Assembly: GCA_944470555.2 (NCBI GenBank)
Contig: OX104127.1
Coordinates: 97,550,708 to 97,614,707, forward strand
Source: Heterobilharzia americana
Lineage: Eukaryota; Platyhelminthes; Trematoda; Strigeidida; Schistosomatidae
Length of the DNA stretch: 64,000 nucleotides
Direction: 5' to 3'
Below, piece by piece: positions 43,940 to 53,959 of this stretch. The position numbers and the translations under genes are program-made. Under the pieces are notes generated by a model, which worked only from the letters and a program-made list of their open reading frames with translations, had not been told where the DNA came from and ran no database searches. The first letter of the stretch is position 1. Every line of letters begins with the position of its first letter.

Positions 43940-44215
43940 ATCATTCCTCCGTGGCACAGTGGGTAGCACCTTGGCGTTTGAAGCGATGAGTACGCGGTTC
44001 GAGTCCCAGTGGGAACAACACTGGGGTGCAGGTACATCCAACTGACGAGTCCCAAATAAGACGAAAAGCGCGTCCTGGATTCTTTTGCTAGCCACAACCA
44101 GCCAATTTATCATAATTAACACTCAGGCAATACCGAGGTATCCGCATAGGAGCCCATACGCCAATAGAGGTCGAACAATTCGATCCAACAAAAGAACGGA
44201 GATTAACAAGTATGT
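43940..44215 (+). mobile_element. hammerhead-bearing SINE (Sm-alpha type), most complete copy
   Basis: Box A TGGCACAGTGGG (43952-43963) and a perfect box B GGTTCGAGTCC (43996-44006) form the tRNA-derived head. Then come CAGTGGGAACAACACTGGGG, the hammerhead (44024-44092), GCTAGCCACAACC and a 3' part with CATAGGAGCCCATACGCCAA (44144-44163) up to about 44215. It is the longest family I copy in the window and the reference for those at 20.9, 21.1, 30.9, 40.5 and 47.3-47.8 kb. Mobility would need an RT supplied in trans. Confidence 0.8.
44024..44092 (+). ncRNA. hammerhead ribozyme (SINE-encoded), partly decayed
   Basis: Stem I ATCCA.../...TGGAT with an A-C mismatch next to the core, CTGACGA (44042-44048), stem II GTC/GAC around CCAAATAA, GAAA (44063-44066), stem III AAGC/GCGT with one A-G mismatch, cleavage C at 44074. 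The invariant core is kept, but two helices carry mismatches, so activity would be reduced or absent. Confidence 0.7.
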
Positions 44216-44219
44216 CAAT

Positions 44220-44685
44220 AAATAGTAATAATTAACGTTTCTGTTAGTATTTTGATATTATTCATTCAATCTTCCGTATAAATACGCTGGATCCTTTTGA
44301 GTGGACAAGTTACCAAACCTCACTTGTATTGGGTTGGACAAAAGCTACTGAAACTTAAATACTGACCTGTTCTGGTGGGTTTCCTGATAATCAACCTTTT
44401 TATTGAATAATCACTTCTACGACTTGAGAGCATGTCCAAGACCGGAAGACGGTTGTTTTTCTCTTCTTCATATGTTAAGCGTACATTGTTTATTTAACAT
44501 CCTCACTAGAACAGCAACTACATCTTTTCGTATCTGGTAAGTCCTGTTATATTTCATCTTTATGATGATAAGAATAATAGGATCTGCATGCTATTGGAAA
44601 CATTCGAACAATCAGTATTGGTCAAAACTTAAAAAATAAAATTTACGTGATGCTTAGGGATGAAATGTGTAGATAACCAAAGTCT
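44220..44685. other. AT-rich DNA, no gene seen
   Basis: The string CCTCACTAGAACAGCAACTA (44502) has a similar partner near 47272, perhaps a small repeat. Nothing else recognised. Confidence 0.35.
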
Positions 44686-44689
44686 ATGC

Positions 44690-45430
44690 AAATAAACATG
44701 TTTGCAAGAGGGATGAAGAGAGAGAATTTATGTTTCAGGTCATTCATTAAAATTTCTCTGACCAAGACAGAAATAAAGGCTGCACAGTTTTTTCAACACA
44801 GACTAGGTTTGGTTTTTCCGATTCTCATAGCCTCAGGTATATGTAACATATGAGTGTAAATTCCAATCGAAAGATTTTATGGTATGCAATAGATGATTTT
44901 GAACGCTTTGGTTCTATCTATTACACAACCAGTGTCGACCGAATGCGACGGAACCTAACTTCGTATTGACTTCATTTGTCCCTTTGGTAGCCATAACGGT
45001 AGATGCTCAGCAACACGCTCGTTAAGCTGCCTAGTTGTACGCCCAATGCAGCTTTCTCCACAGCAGCAGCTGAACTGATTATTGCTTATAGAAGTGGAAG
45101 AACTGGGAGGCCTGTCTTTTGTCTGGACACAAACTTCCGGCCAATTAAAAAATGATAAACAAGGGTTAGCAGCGTAGAAAGTTACTCTGATGGCTGTATT
45201 TAGCCTCTGGAATTATAGATACTATAAACCTCAATTACTCATGAAAAGTAGTGTGAAAAGTATGGGGAGTAGTGGTAACTTAGGTGCTAATACTTATAGT
45301 ATTTAAAATGATGATGGTGACAGGGTGAAGACACAACTAAAAATCTTTACTGTGTCACCATACAGAGAAGAGACTTCAGGAACATTATATTGGACACTCA
45401 ATAAGGCTGTGATTTGAACAGCATATAAGC
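44690..45430 (-). pseudogene. PLE (family B) GIY-YIG nuclease, relic
   Basis: On the minus strand, about 45000-45085 reads QFSCCCGESCIGRTTRQLNE then RVAEH, which is the GIY-YIG core (usual form CxCGxxYIGRTxRxLxxRxxEH). The YIG Tyr has become Cys; the Arg and the His corresponding to the last EH are present. Further on come WLPKGQMKSI, SVDTGCVIDRTKAFKIIYCI (about 44900-44960) and EAMRIGKTKPSLC (about 44800-44840), the usual helix and tail. 45095-45430 holds degraded upstream sequence (AIRVTFYAANPCLSFF). Frames shift several times. This nuclease would make the nick that primes PLE reverse transcription. Confidence 0.65.
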
Positions 45431-45459
45431 CTGCAAAATTAGCTTAGAAACCACCGCTG

Positions 45460-45855
45460 CAGGTTAGAAAGATCCGTCGATCGAAATAGATGAAAAAATT
45501 TTGTTTGCCGAATCCGGCACAATGACTACTAGGTCAAGTAAATAAGTCACGGTGATCGAACACGGTTGGCTGTCTTTCTGAGCACAAAATCTGGCTAAAT
45601 CACGATTGCTTGACTTTTGTAAGATAGGTAATCTAGAGAAAAGCTTGACTATAGCTATCCACACAATTAGTCAAAACCTCACTATTGAAGGTAATGGAGT
45701 GACGGCACTAAAATCTCAGTTGGATGTGAAGAGAGGTTGATAGCTAAATCTTTGTTTCTTCAATCAGCATCAAATACATGCAACAAAAGTGATTCAGCAC
45801 CTATTCCAGATATGTAGTAACTCTGCTACCCTTATCATTCAGCCTGACATCTGAA
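45460..45855 (+). pseudogene. PLE (family A) GIY-YIG domain end, relic
   Basis: Reads VTVIEHGWLSF, AQNLAKSRLLDFCKIGNLEK then SLTIAIHTISQN (about 45590-45680) and TALKSQLDVKR, against ITQHKNLAKSRSVDLNKIRN, SAIALHAMTHN and TVLKTNLVG in the copy at 52.0-52.35 kb. The tail SLFLQSASNTCNKSDSAPIP (about 45752-45810) corresponds to SLFIESTPNICSRNDAAPVP. It ends about 130 bases before a second, same-strand PLE A copy, giving a partial tandem array. Confidence 0.65.
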
Positions 45856-45984
45856 ATTTTAAACTTCCAGAAGAAAATATGCAAAACAAAAGGAATTATC
45901 TGGTTTACAAACACCAACATGTTTAGTAATAGCAGACATTTACGGGTAGCTGGGATCAAATACTTCTTAAGACATTTATCTCTG

Positions 45985-47085
45985 CCCCTAAAATATGCAG
46001 AAAATACATAGATGGCACATTTACGGCGGTGAAGTCAACGCAAAAAGATGAATATTTGACACAAAGTGAGTTGAAGATCCAACCCAGTTTACCTATGTAC
46101 TAGAAACTGGTGAAGGAAAACTAGTCATGGTGGATCACGGAATGAAAAGAGACAAAATAGATGCGCAGACACTAGTGTCTGCAGAAGTCGTACTCTTTTG
46201 AATCTATACATGAGGAAATGATGCCTCATCCCATGTTAAATAAAAAACGAGATATTAGAGAAAAATGTCTAAACAATCAAATGGAACATCCTTACTGGGA
46301 AATAAGTTTTAAAAGAAATTGCATTACTTTATGAGTATCCTTGCACTGTGATCCATAAATATATAAAAAGTCCCGAAAATACCAGAGTAACCATACATAG
46401 AGCTTAAATTTATACCGATAATATGAAAACCAAGAAACAGGAATTCAAGACCTCCACGATGCTGCCACATAAGGAAAGTAACCAAAAATGCTTAAGAAAG
46501 ATTTTCAACAGAGATGGGCTTGATGAAGCGTTAAAACCTAAAAGCTAACAAGCCTTTCAGCCTTAGGGTTTCCATAGGTACCATTAGACAAAAACTTCAG
46601 TCTAACAAGTTCTTTGTAAAAATCAAGCATCCAAGTATATAGGTTAAAATAGTCAACTGTGGTCAATTATGCTGCAAGAACACAAAGGCCTGGTCAAGTC
46701 TGGAGTGGTGGGCCCTAGGAAGGTAAGAAATCTAGAAAACGCTTAGCTATTACAGCTCTTCCAATCCTAGACAAACATACAAAAGGATGGAACGGAATGT
46801 CACATCTTAAAACTAACTTAGTCGGTTCAAGGAAAGGTTGAAACTGAAATTTCACTAGCCGGATCAACGAGAATCATATGCAAGAGGAATAGTTAAACAT
46901 TTATCTCACATATCTGAATAATTCCACCATCCACAATAGAAATAAGGAGGAAGAAACAGAACTATACAAACGGGATGTAAAAAACATAGAGTTGACTTTG
47001 ATATGAATATGAAACGTTTTCCAGTAAATAATACCGTTTCATTGTATGAAATACCTAAAAGGCAAATTAACATAGCAGTATAAAC
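45985..47085 (+). pseudogene. PLE (family A) RT palm to 3' end, relic
   Basis: Motif C reads KYIDGTF (46002-46022), with Gly replacing the second catalytic Asp of YVDDTF. Then FTYVLETGEGKLVMVDHGMK (about 46090-46149), matching FTCDLESEEGELAMLDCNVK of the better copy; a piece like YPCTVIHKYIKS (linker, about 46338-46373); WNGMSHLKTNLVGSRKG (46790-46840) from the nuclease end; and the terminal block TATGAAACGTTTTCCAGTAA (47008-47027) with AAGGCAAATTAA at the end. Much of the GIY-YIG core is unrecognisable. 5' truncated before motif C. Confidence 0.65.
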
Positions 47086-47334
47086 TCTCACACTACCCAC
47101 ATTTCACTCTTATGCTTTGATGCTGCTTCATTACACACTATCGACCTTACTTTCTGAGTACTACTCATCTTTTTTCATAACTAACCAAAATCCTTTGATC
47201 TACAGACAAATACATTTCAATTTATCTTTTTCAGTATTTAGAATACGTATGTCTCCGCCATTTTTAACTTCCTCACTAGAATAGCTGTTTAACCTTTCCA
47301 TATCTAGTCAGCCTTATTATCATTATTTGCATAG

Positions 47335-47505
47335 CAATGTCTAGAAATAGAATCCGGGGTGTTTATTCCATCTCACTAAGAACTTGCCAGCTGGATTTAC
47401 TTGTCTTCTTTCCGATGGTTTTCGTATTCACACTTAAATCCAGTATCCATCGCCGCAAACTCTACAGCGTTATCAACTAGGCTACAGAGTAATGGGAGTC
47501 ATCTC
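47335..47505 (-). mobile_element. hammerhead-type SINE (family I), decayed
   Basis: On the minus strand box A-like GTAGCCTAGTTGATAACGC (about 47471-47490) precedes a degraded box B, then GTAAATCCAGCTGGCAAGTT (CUGANGA damaged to CTGGCAA), GATGGAATAAACACCC and CGGATTCTATTTCTAG (47338-47357), corresponding to the core, stem III and stem I. Head-to-head with the next element. Confidence 0.5.
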
Positions 47506-47544
47506 TTGTGCAGGTGGTATCAGCTGTTATCTGCTGAATCCTGT

Positions 47545-47790
47545 AATACCGAATCAAACTGGCTGATATCTGTAGATATATGGCCTCGTATGCTGAGGTA
47601 AAGTTTCTATGGGAACAGAATCATCCAAATGAATGCAGATACGTCTGGCTGATGAGTCCCAAGTAGAAACAAACTCGGTTTGAAATTCATTGCTACCCAC
47701 CAATAACAAAATCATAATATAATCCGAAGATAATACCAAGGCCTCCCATATTAGCCCAGATGCCGAAAACGATGGATCAATTCAATCCGT
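47545..47790 (+). mobile_element. hammerhead-type SINE (family I), decayed ribozyme
   Basis: Degraded head (TATGGCCTCGTATGCTGAGG), then ATGGGAACAGAATCATCC, TCTGGCTGATGAGTCCCAAG (47645-47664; CUGAUGA intact), GAAAC, but stem II and stem III have lost pairing. The 3' part (ATACCAAGGCCTCCCATATT, 47732-47751) fits the reference copy at 43.94 kb. Confidence 0.55.
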
Positions 47791-47794
47791 TATA

Positions 47795-48145
47795 ACAGTG
47801 AGAAACTGCAAGTAGCAATAAATCTTATTGTTAGTTCTCGTGTATCTATTCACTCAAATAGTATGTGTTGAGTTACGTTTTATCAGTGTTATCCTCTCTT
47901 CAAGCTAATGAGCGTTTTAACAAATCGCTTCAAGTATGTAAGCATTATATTTAATTTGATTTTTTTTAAATGTTTAAGGTTGTAAACAGAAACCTAGAAA
48001 TCAAACTGATTCATGATATTCCCCTATGACTGTTATTCTCACGCTGGTTGAATTTCTTGAGAAAAGGAATTGTACGCGGTAATCTCTAATATCTGACCAA
48101 AAGCTGTGACTGTATACAACAATAATCTGTAAAGTACTTAAAAAC
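47795..48145. other. AT-rich DNA, no gene seen
   Basis: Nothing recognised. Confidence 0.4.
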
Positions 48146-48238
48146 CTGGCCTACTTTACTAGTTCACTAGTTCACTAGCTGGTCCTGAGTCCGGAAAAAG
48201 AGGGAAGTTAGGGCGTGGAGCTAGCGACCCCACTCTGA
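48146..48238 (+). mobile_element. orphan RTE 5' end (about 95 bp)
   Basis: ACTAGTTCACTAGCTGGTCC and AAAAAGAGGGAAGTTAGGGC correspond to the first 95 bases of the full element at 33.44 kb. After CTAGCGACCCCACTC the match stops. An isolated 5' end without the 3' part is unusual for target-primed insertion and suggests later deletion or recombination. Confidence 0.7.
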
Positions 48239-48239
48239 A

Positions 48240-48598
48240 GCCGTGCACCATGCTTTTCTTTGGATACTAAACTACCTATGATATGGAATAAGAATTTGTT
48301 TACAAATGATCATTAAATAATGAAAAATATTAATGATTATGCAAATTGTTTTCACCGATTATTGCAAATGCAAACTGTGAACCATTCAGCGTTATAAAGA
48401 ATTCGATAGTTATTTAGAAAATGATTACTTAACCACTGAAGAAAAGAAAACGGTAAGATTATCAGTTGTACCGTTAGTGGAAACCAAAGAAATATAGTAT
48501 GCCTTCCATATATCAAAAACAGAATTCAATATGCCAACTCATCCTCAATAAGCAAAGACGTATTTCGCATTCAAGTGTTGAGTCATTTCAGTTTCAAA
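48240..48598. other. AT-rich DNA, no gene seen
   Basis: Nothing recognised between the orphan RTE 5' end and the minus-strand RTE copy. Confidence 0.4.
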
Positions 48599-48599
48599 A

Positions 48600-50775
48600 T
48601 TATTATTACAACATTTGTCCCTTGAGTTCCTAGCGGAACATACGGGCTTAAGTAGCGCATCGCCATTTCACTCTCTTCACTGCAGTCCCCTAACCTGCCT
48701 CCACAACTCACCACAAGCTTTCATTTCTTCCTCACACCATCTCTTCCATCTCACTCTCAGCTTGGATGCCCGATTCGTCGTTCCCCCTTTGGATTCCACT
48801 GAAGCGCCTGGACTGACACATCATGTCCACAAAAGGTCTTCCCAGTGTGTGTCAAATCAAATCCATCTCCACTTACGTCTTCCGTATATTTATTGGGCGA
48901 TGGGTTCTTCATTGGTTCATTGCCAGCCAGCCAGAGTGAGTTCCTTGTCGCTTATTTTATTGCTCCGCTCATCTGTCTGATCTCCGGTGTCAGTGACGAG
49001 TGAGCGTAGGTGGTAGGTTGTTCATGTATGTTCATGTCTGTAGTTTGTTGGAAATGCTTTTCATGACACTCCAAGTTTCTGAACTGTCACACAGAATCAC
49101 TGACTTGACTGAATTAGTGTTGAAAATCCGAATCGTGTTCACGCTTTATGCTGAGTACAGTGCAGTAGATGTGTACACTGATATCAGGTTAGTGAAGGCC
49201 TAGGGACTTTTCATCGGTCCAGACAGCGTATATCGCTCTTCTCTCTCCTCACAGTTGTCTGTTCAATGACTCAGTCGAGTCCAGTCGAACACAATCCGGA
49301 AGATCGTCGGTGATAATAGGCAACTTTGTCTTACTCCTGTCTCCAATTCCACCTCGAAGGCGTCACTGAGCATTCCATTGGGAATCACTTGGCATATAGC
49401 ATCATATGGCATATACTTGTCGAATGAGTTTGATGACGGTCTGTGGCACCGAAACCGTAGTCTTGATGAATTTGCCGAATTACCTCTCGGTCACCGCTAT
49501 CGAAGCCCATCACAAAGTCAGTGAAGATGAATTGAAGTGCTACCATTCACCCATTCTATGGTGTGTTCTATAATGATGCGTAGAGTATCGTTACAATTTC
49601 ATCTCCACATGAGTTTTTCTTCCTGAAGCTAGCCAACCAACCAGCCAGCCTGTTTCAGTCGCAACTTTGAATCCAGCGCACCTTTTAATCTCTTCCGGAT
49701 AATTTGGCCTGATATTTTGCTTGGTGTGGACAGGGACAGGAGCATGATTTCACGTCAGTTCTTGCAAGGACTTAGGTCTCCTTTCTTTGGGAGTTTGACA
49801 AAGTAGCCATTCTTTCAATCAATCAGCGGGTACCTAACCTTCTTTCCAAACCTTCTCAAAGAGTGGCGTGAGCATGTCCGCTGTTGTCTCCGCATCCTTT
49901 TCCACTTCGTTCTGGTAGATTTCTATCTGGTGTTGCTGCTTTACCGGCTCTCAGTAACTGTATGGTCTTCAGAACTCCACTTCAGCTTTTGTCGGAGGAC
50001 TTCTGTTCAGCGGTAGTTCTGTGGCTGGGCTGCTGGTGGGAATTCTGGATGAGTTGCAGGTCTCCTCGAGGATGTTGCCTAATGTTTCTCATTTTGTCTT
50101 GATGACTGACTGAAGTGAAGATGTCTTGTGTAGTTTTGTCTTTCAGTTTCTGTTCTGGGTGTTGAACTTGAACTGTGGTCTATCATCAACAGCTTCTCTG
50201 AAGGCTTTCAACTTGATTTTGAAGGTAGGTTTGTTGTACTTGACAGTGAGTGGTTTGAACCATCATCTGCTCATCTTCTTGATCTTGTGTCCAGTGGACT
50301 GCGTCGCCACTTTCTTTAGATTGAGATGAAGTCGATCTGGTTTTTAGTGTGTTCATAGGATGAAATCATATCCATGTCACTTGACAGTTTGGAGAGTCGA
50401 CTTCCATTCCATCTGCAGATTCCTAGCCTAGCACTTCTATGGTACATCTTCTCATGCATTTTGCAGTGTGGGCAGCCTTGCCAGCCAGTCGGTTTCAAAT
50501 ATTGTGCGGAAATTCCATGTCCTCAAAATTACTTTTGCTGTCATTGAGAGAAGACACATCGGCCCGGCCAATTGGCTTCTTGAAGGCATTCACCAATCGG
50601 TCTCATTTCTTCTCTCCAATTCCAGCTAGGAATAAGTCGGTTTTCACTTTTTTATATTTTCTTTGTGTTTTGAAGTTTTTTTGAAGATTGGATTGATTTT
50701 GCTGGGTAGGTTATGTAGCCCTGTACTCAACCTTCCTGTTTATCCGGGCTTTGGAGTGGTTAGTAAACTGGGCTA
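48600..50775 (-). mobile_element. RTE-type retrotransposon copy, twin of 25205-27390
   Basis: Minus-strand copy with a TTATTATTA-type tail at 48600-48610, the basic C-terminus, RT and endonuclease pieces and the 5' leader up to about 50775, with the same internal deletions as the plus-strand twin. Its terminal 55 bases at the 3' end are closer to the RTE consensus (GTTCCTAGCGGAACAT) than are those of the twin. Confidence 0.8.
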
Positions 50776-50930
50776 GGGTCATAATTGATAAGGTGATAAG
50801 TTATCCCACTAGTGAATGTACGTGGTCTCAAACATACTTCTTTAGTTCTTATAAATGTTGACGACATGTGAATAGGACATATTAAATGCGACTGAGAATA
50901 ACATGATGAGCGAGTAGGTTATGGGTGAAG
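48615..50930 (-). repeat. inverted segmental duplication, right arm
   Basis: Counterpart of 25050-27370. The match continues beyond the RTE into non-element flank (50776-50930, e.g. GAGCGAGTAGGTTATGGGTG) and stops near 50930, where pieces of another RTE copy begin. Confidence 0.85.
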
Positions 50931-50939
50931 AGATAATCT

Positions 50940-51735
50940 AGCTCATAGTTATTTTGTTTCTCCTCTTTGGTAACTTCGTTTTCTTCACTATCTTTCATTG
51001 GTTTCACCTGCGCTGATGTCTTTCCTCCTAGATAGTAACCTGGTTATATGATATTATTTTGTCAGGTCTCTCTTTTCTACCTACAGCCTGTTATGCTTCA
51101 CTTGCATGTGTGTCGTAGAGGTGTCTTTTATCTTTCCGTGCACTCTTCTTCATTTCCCTGTCCAGTAATTAATAGGTTTTTTTCAGTTCCTGTTTACGTT
51201 GTTCATCTCTGCATTGCACTGCAATGGTTCATCTCTCGCTTCATCATCGTCGTCTCCCTCCTATTTCAGCTACCATGTGTCTGTCGATATCCATTCCTTG
51301 TCTTATTTCTTATTCCTTCATAACAAGGTTATGTAGGTTTCCTTCCACGTTTCGTCTTTCAGCTCAGTTTCTGTTCTGTGTTCAACTTAAACTTCAACTG
51401 TTGTCTATCAACAGCCTCTTTTAATTGAGGGCTTTCAACTTGATTTTGAAGGCAGGTTCCTTGCACTAGATAGTGAGTGGTGTGAGTGGTGTCAACCGAC
51501 ATCTGCTCCTCTTCTTCATCTGATCTTGTGTCCAGCAGGCTGCTTCTCCATCAACACTTTCTTCACATTGAGATGAATTTGATCTGATTTTTGGTATAGT
51601 GTGTCCTGATATCCGGTGAGATCAAATGCATGCTACTGACTTGTGAATATCCTTGTGTTTGTAGACACTGCCTCGTCTCCAATCACCAAATCGTTGGATG
51701 CGCAGAAGTCTGCAAACAGTTCTCCATTCTTAATA
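50940..51735 (-). mobile_element. RTE copy, downstream half of a copy split by a PLE
   Basis: Minus strand linker/endonuclease sequence equivalent to about 34200-34970 of the full element. It runs from an ITRLLSGKRPTQMKP-like region near 51000 to ASNDLVIGD and NGELFADFCASNDLV (51690-51730). It stops at GTTCTCCATTCTT (51722-51734), exactly where the PLE begins, and the same RTE resumes at 53960. Its 3' half (RT) is missing at 50940, next to the duplication arm. Confidence 0.75.
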
Positions 51736-51949
51736 TAAATGTAAAACGTTGGCACTGTGGTCGAGTGTAATTCCATTTTAGTCTGTTTATTAGAAATTTC
51801 ACACAGTGAAACAGTAGCATTTACTGGATAACGTTTTGGATATAATTTATTGTCCATATTCATATCAGGTAACTCCACAACTTCGAGACAGTCTTTATAT
51901 ATTCGTAGTTTTCTCTCCTTCTTTGTGATGACAAGGGTAGTAGAATTTT

Positions 51950-52354
51950 CTATATATCTGGGACAGGTGCAGCATCATTTCGACTGCATATGTTTGGTGT
52001 TGATTCGATAAACAAAGATTCGGTTATCAATCTCTCCCTTCACCCAACTAAGTTAGTTTTCAAAACTGTCACCCTATCCCACCCTGCTGTGTGATTGTGT
52101 GTCATCGCATGCAGAGCTATAGCCGAGTTTCTATCTAGATTTCTTATTTTATTAAGATCTACTGATCTTGATTTAGCTAAGTTTTTGTGCTGTGTTATTC
52201 TGATCGACCCTGGTCGACTGCTTTGACCTATGTACTTAACCTCGCAATCATTGCAAAGAATCTGGTAAACCAGATTATTTTGTTTAATTGCATCGATAGG
52301 ATCTTTTAACCTACAAAGCTTGTTTCTAGATGAGTTTGTTGGTTGGAATGCCAC
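51950..52354 (-). pseudogene. PLE GIY-YIG endonuclease domain
   Basis: Reads from 52354 down: KLCRLKDPIDAIKQNN, LVYQILCNDCEVKYIGQSSR (residues 28-47 of the open stretch, with the Cys-x2-Cys pair that is a PLE hallmark, VY..., YIG and Arg47), IRITQHK (Arg52, His56), SAIALHAMTHNH, and VTVLKTNLVG before a TGA at 52040. Past that stop the frame continues RERLITESLFIESTPNICSR then NDAAPVPDI to about 51953, so the TGA is probably a point mutation (a copy at 46.8 kb has TCA there). This nuclease nicks target DNA for priming. Confidence 0.8.
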
Positions 52355-52405
52355 TTTAATCCCAGCCTTATTGAGAACTCTTCGTAGTGCTTCTGAGGTG
52401 CCTTC

Positions 52406-52669
52406 CTAGTATGGTAACACAGCAGAGGCTTCGAATTCTCTCTTAACCCTGTCACTATTATTACCACTAGTAGTCGGATTATTATTAATAACATCTGTAT
52501 TACTACAACAACTACTACTACTACCACTGCTAATATTTTTCTTTCGATTTCTTATGAATTTATTTATAAATTTTGGTGGGTAATTATTGAGACGTGGGGT
52601 ATTCTTGATGTACCTAATTTCTTGTCGCAGATTTTCCGATCTAATAGTAAGTTTTTTTCGCTTTATCAC
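52406..52669 (-). pseudogene. PLE RT-nuclease linker
   Basis: Reads KKLTIRSENLRQEIRYIKNT, then LNNYPPKFINKFIRNRKK (the YPPKFI motif typical of PLE proteins), then a Ser/Cys-rich run encoded by trinucleotide repeats (52496-52535). Shifted in frame relative to the RT piece before it and the nuclease piece after it. Confidence 0.7.
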
Positions 52670-53249
52670 CTAAACATTTGACTAGGCCTACTTTAACTGA
52701 AATGGGGTGGGAGGATTCGAAGTCTAAGTAGCGATTCGAATGGGTAGGTTTTCTATAGACACTAGTCTCTAGATTTCCTTCTTGTGTTCGTTTAACGTTG
52801 CAATCCAACATTGCTAGCTCACCTTCTTCACTTTCTAAGTCACAGGTAAATTGGATTGCATGTACTACTGAATTTATATGTGCCAAGAACCTATTGATGT
52901 GTTCCAATTTCGGTACTATAAACGTATCATCTACATATCGGAACCATATCTGTGGAGTAGGACTAAATGTTTGAAGGGCCATCTGTTCCCAACTATCTAT
53001 AAATATGTCTGCGACGATAGGGGATATTGGTGATCCTATGGCAACACCTTCAGTTTGTTTATGTATTTTATTTTGAAACTTAAAGACTGTATATGTTAGG
53101 CACAGTCGTACTCCTAATATGATTTCCTCTATCGGTAGCTTAGTTCGCTGCGTAAGTTCTTTGTTATCTTTAAGCCCATTTCGAACTGCCTCCATAACCA
53201 TGTCAGTCGGTATGTTTGTGTAAAGGCTAGTTATGTCAAAATTGACCAT
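52641..53249 (-). pseudogene. PLE reverse transcriptase palm
   Basis: 202 open codons: NFDITSLYTNIP (motif A, with the catalytic Asp in FDIT), EGVAIGSPISPIVADIFID (motif B), IWFRYVDDTFIV (motif C; YVDD at 52926-52937, both Asp kept), FTCDLESEEGELAMLDCNVK, then SVYRKPTHSNRYLDFESSHP and a basic end. All catalytic residues are present in this block, so the palm is well preserved although the frame is broken on both sides. Family: Penelope-type RT, related to telomerase RT. Confidence 0.85.
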
Positions 53250-53290
53250 TTTTTCACTGTTGTCTAAGTTTATGTCGTCTAACCTATGCT

Positions 53291-53937
53291 TTAAGTCATA
53301 ATAGTTGGTAAGTCGAGACTTATTGGACCTAACACCGTTGCTAAATATTTAGACAACTCGTAAGTCGGAGTGTTTCTAAAATCTACTATAGGCCTGATGG
53401 TATAACCTGGCTTATGAATCTTAATAGTACCATGCACTCTACTGGGATTATTAGTTTTCGGCATTAAATTAAACCATTTTGACCCACCTAGAAATGGCTT
53501 CATCCGGCGTATCAGATCCACTGTCGATTTCTTGACCTTATTCATAATAGTATCCACTGACTTCTTAATTTCCTCATATGGTCCTGTTTCTATATGCTCG
53601 TTCACCTCGCAGATTTGTTCATCACAACCACTGAGTTGCCTTTATCCGATTTGGCAATTACTATATTGTTATCATTTTGAAGGTTCCTGAGAGCTTTCCT
53701 CTCTGACATGGGTAGATTAGATTTCACTCTCTTCTGTCGTTTCAGTGTTAGAGCACACTGTGCTCTTACCTCTTCTGCAGTTGTCTTATCTACTGGACTT
53801 AACGCTATTTCTATTTTGGGAATGACATCTTCTGGTTTCAACTCCTTAACCGCTACATTGAAATTAAGACCTTTCACTTCTGCTGAGTTTAGGACTTTAC
53901 TTGAGAGATTGACAACCCAGTTTGACTTATCGATCAT
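53291..53937 (-). pseudogene. PLE RT N-terminal part (fingers), two frames
   Basis: 53937-53602 reads SNWVVNLSSKVLNSAEVKGL, then ERKALRNLQNDNNIVIAKSD and KGNSVVVMN, the usual start of PLE RT (WVxNLSSKxL..., ADKGxxVVVMN). 53605-53291 continues with GSKWFNLMPKTNNPSRVHGT, IKIHKPGYTIRPIVDFRNTP and TYELSKYLATVLGP (usual KIHKxGxPLRPIVSxxxSPTYxLAKYL). A shift of frame between them and another before the palm mean no continuous protein is made. The N-terminus upstream of SNWVVNLSSK is absent. Confidence 0.8.
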
Positions 53938-53959
53938 CGGTGATATGCATTCATTCGTC

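Larger units (their letters stand above)
51736..53958 (-). mobile_element. Penelope-like element (family A), nested in an RTE
   Basis: About 2.2 kb on the minus strand: RT N-terminal part (53.94-53.29 kb), RT palm (53.25-52.64), linker (52.67-52.4), GIY-YIG nuclease (52.35-51.95), then a non-coding terminal block (51.95-51.74). RTE sequence flanks both ends and would be contiguous without it. Short CATTC strings at both junctions (51729 and 53951) could be a target duplication. Frameshifts separate the coding blocks and the 5' end is truncated before the usual N-terminus. PLEs encode a telomerase-like RT and a GIY-YIG nuclease and lack the RNase H of LTR elements. Confidence 0.85.
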
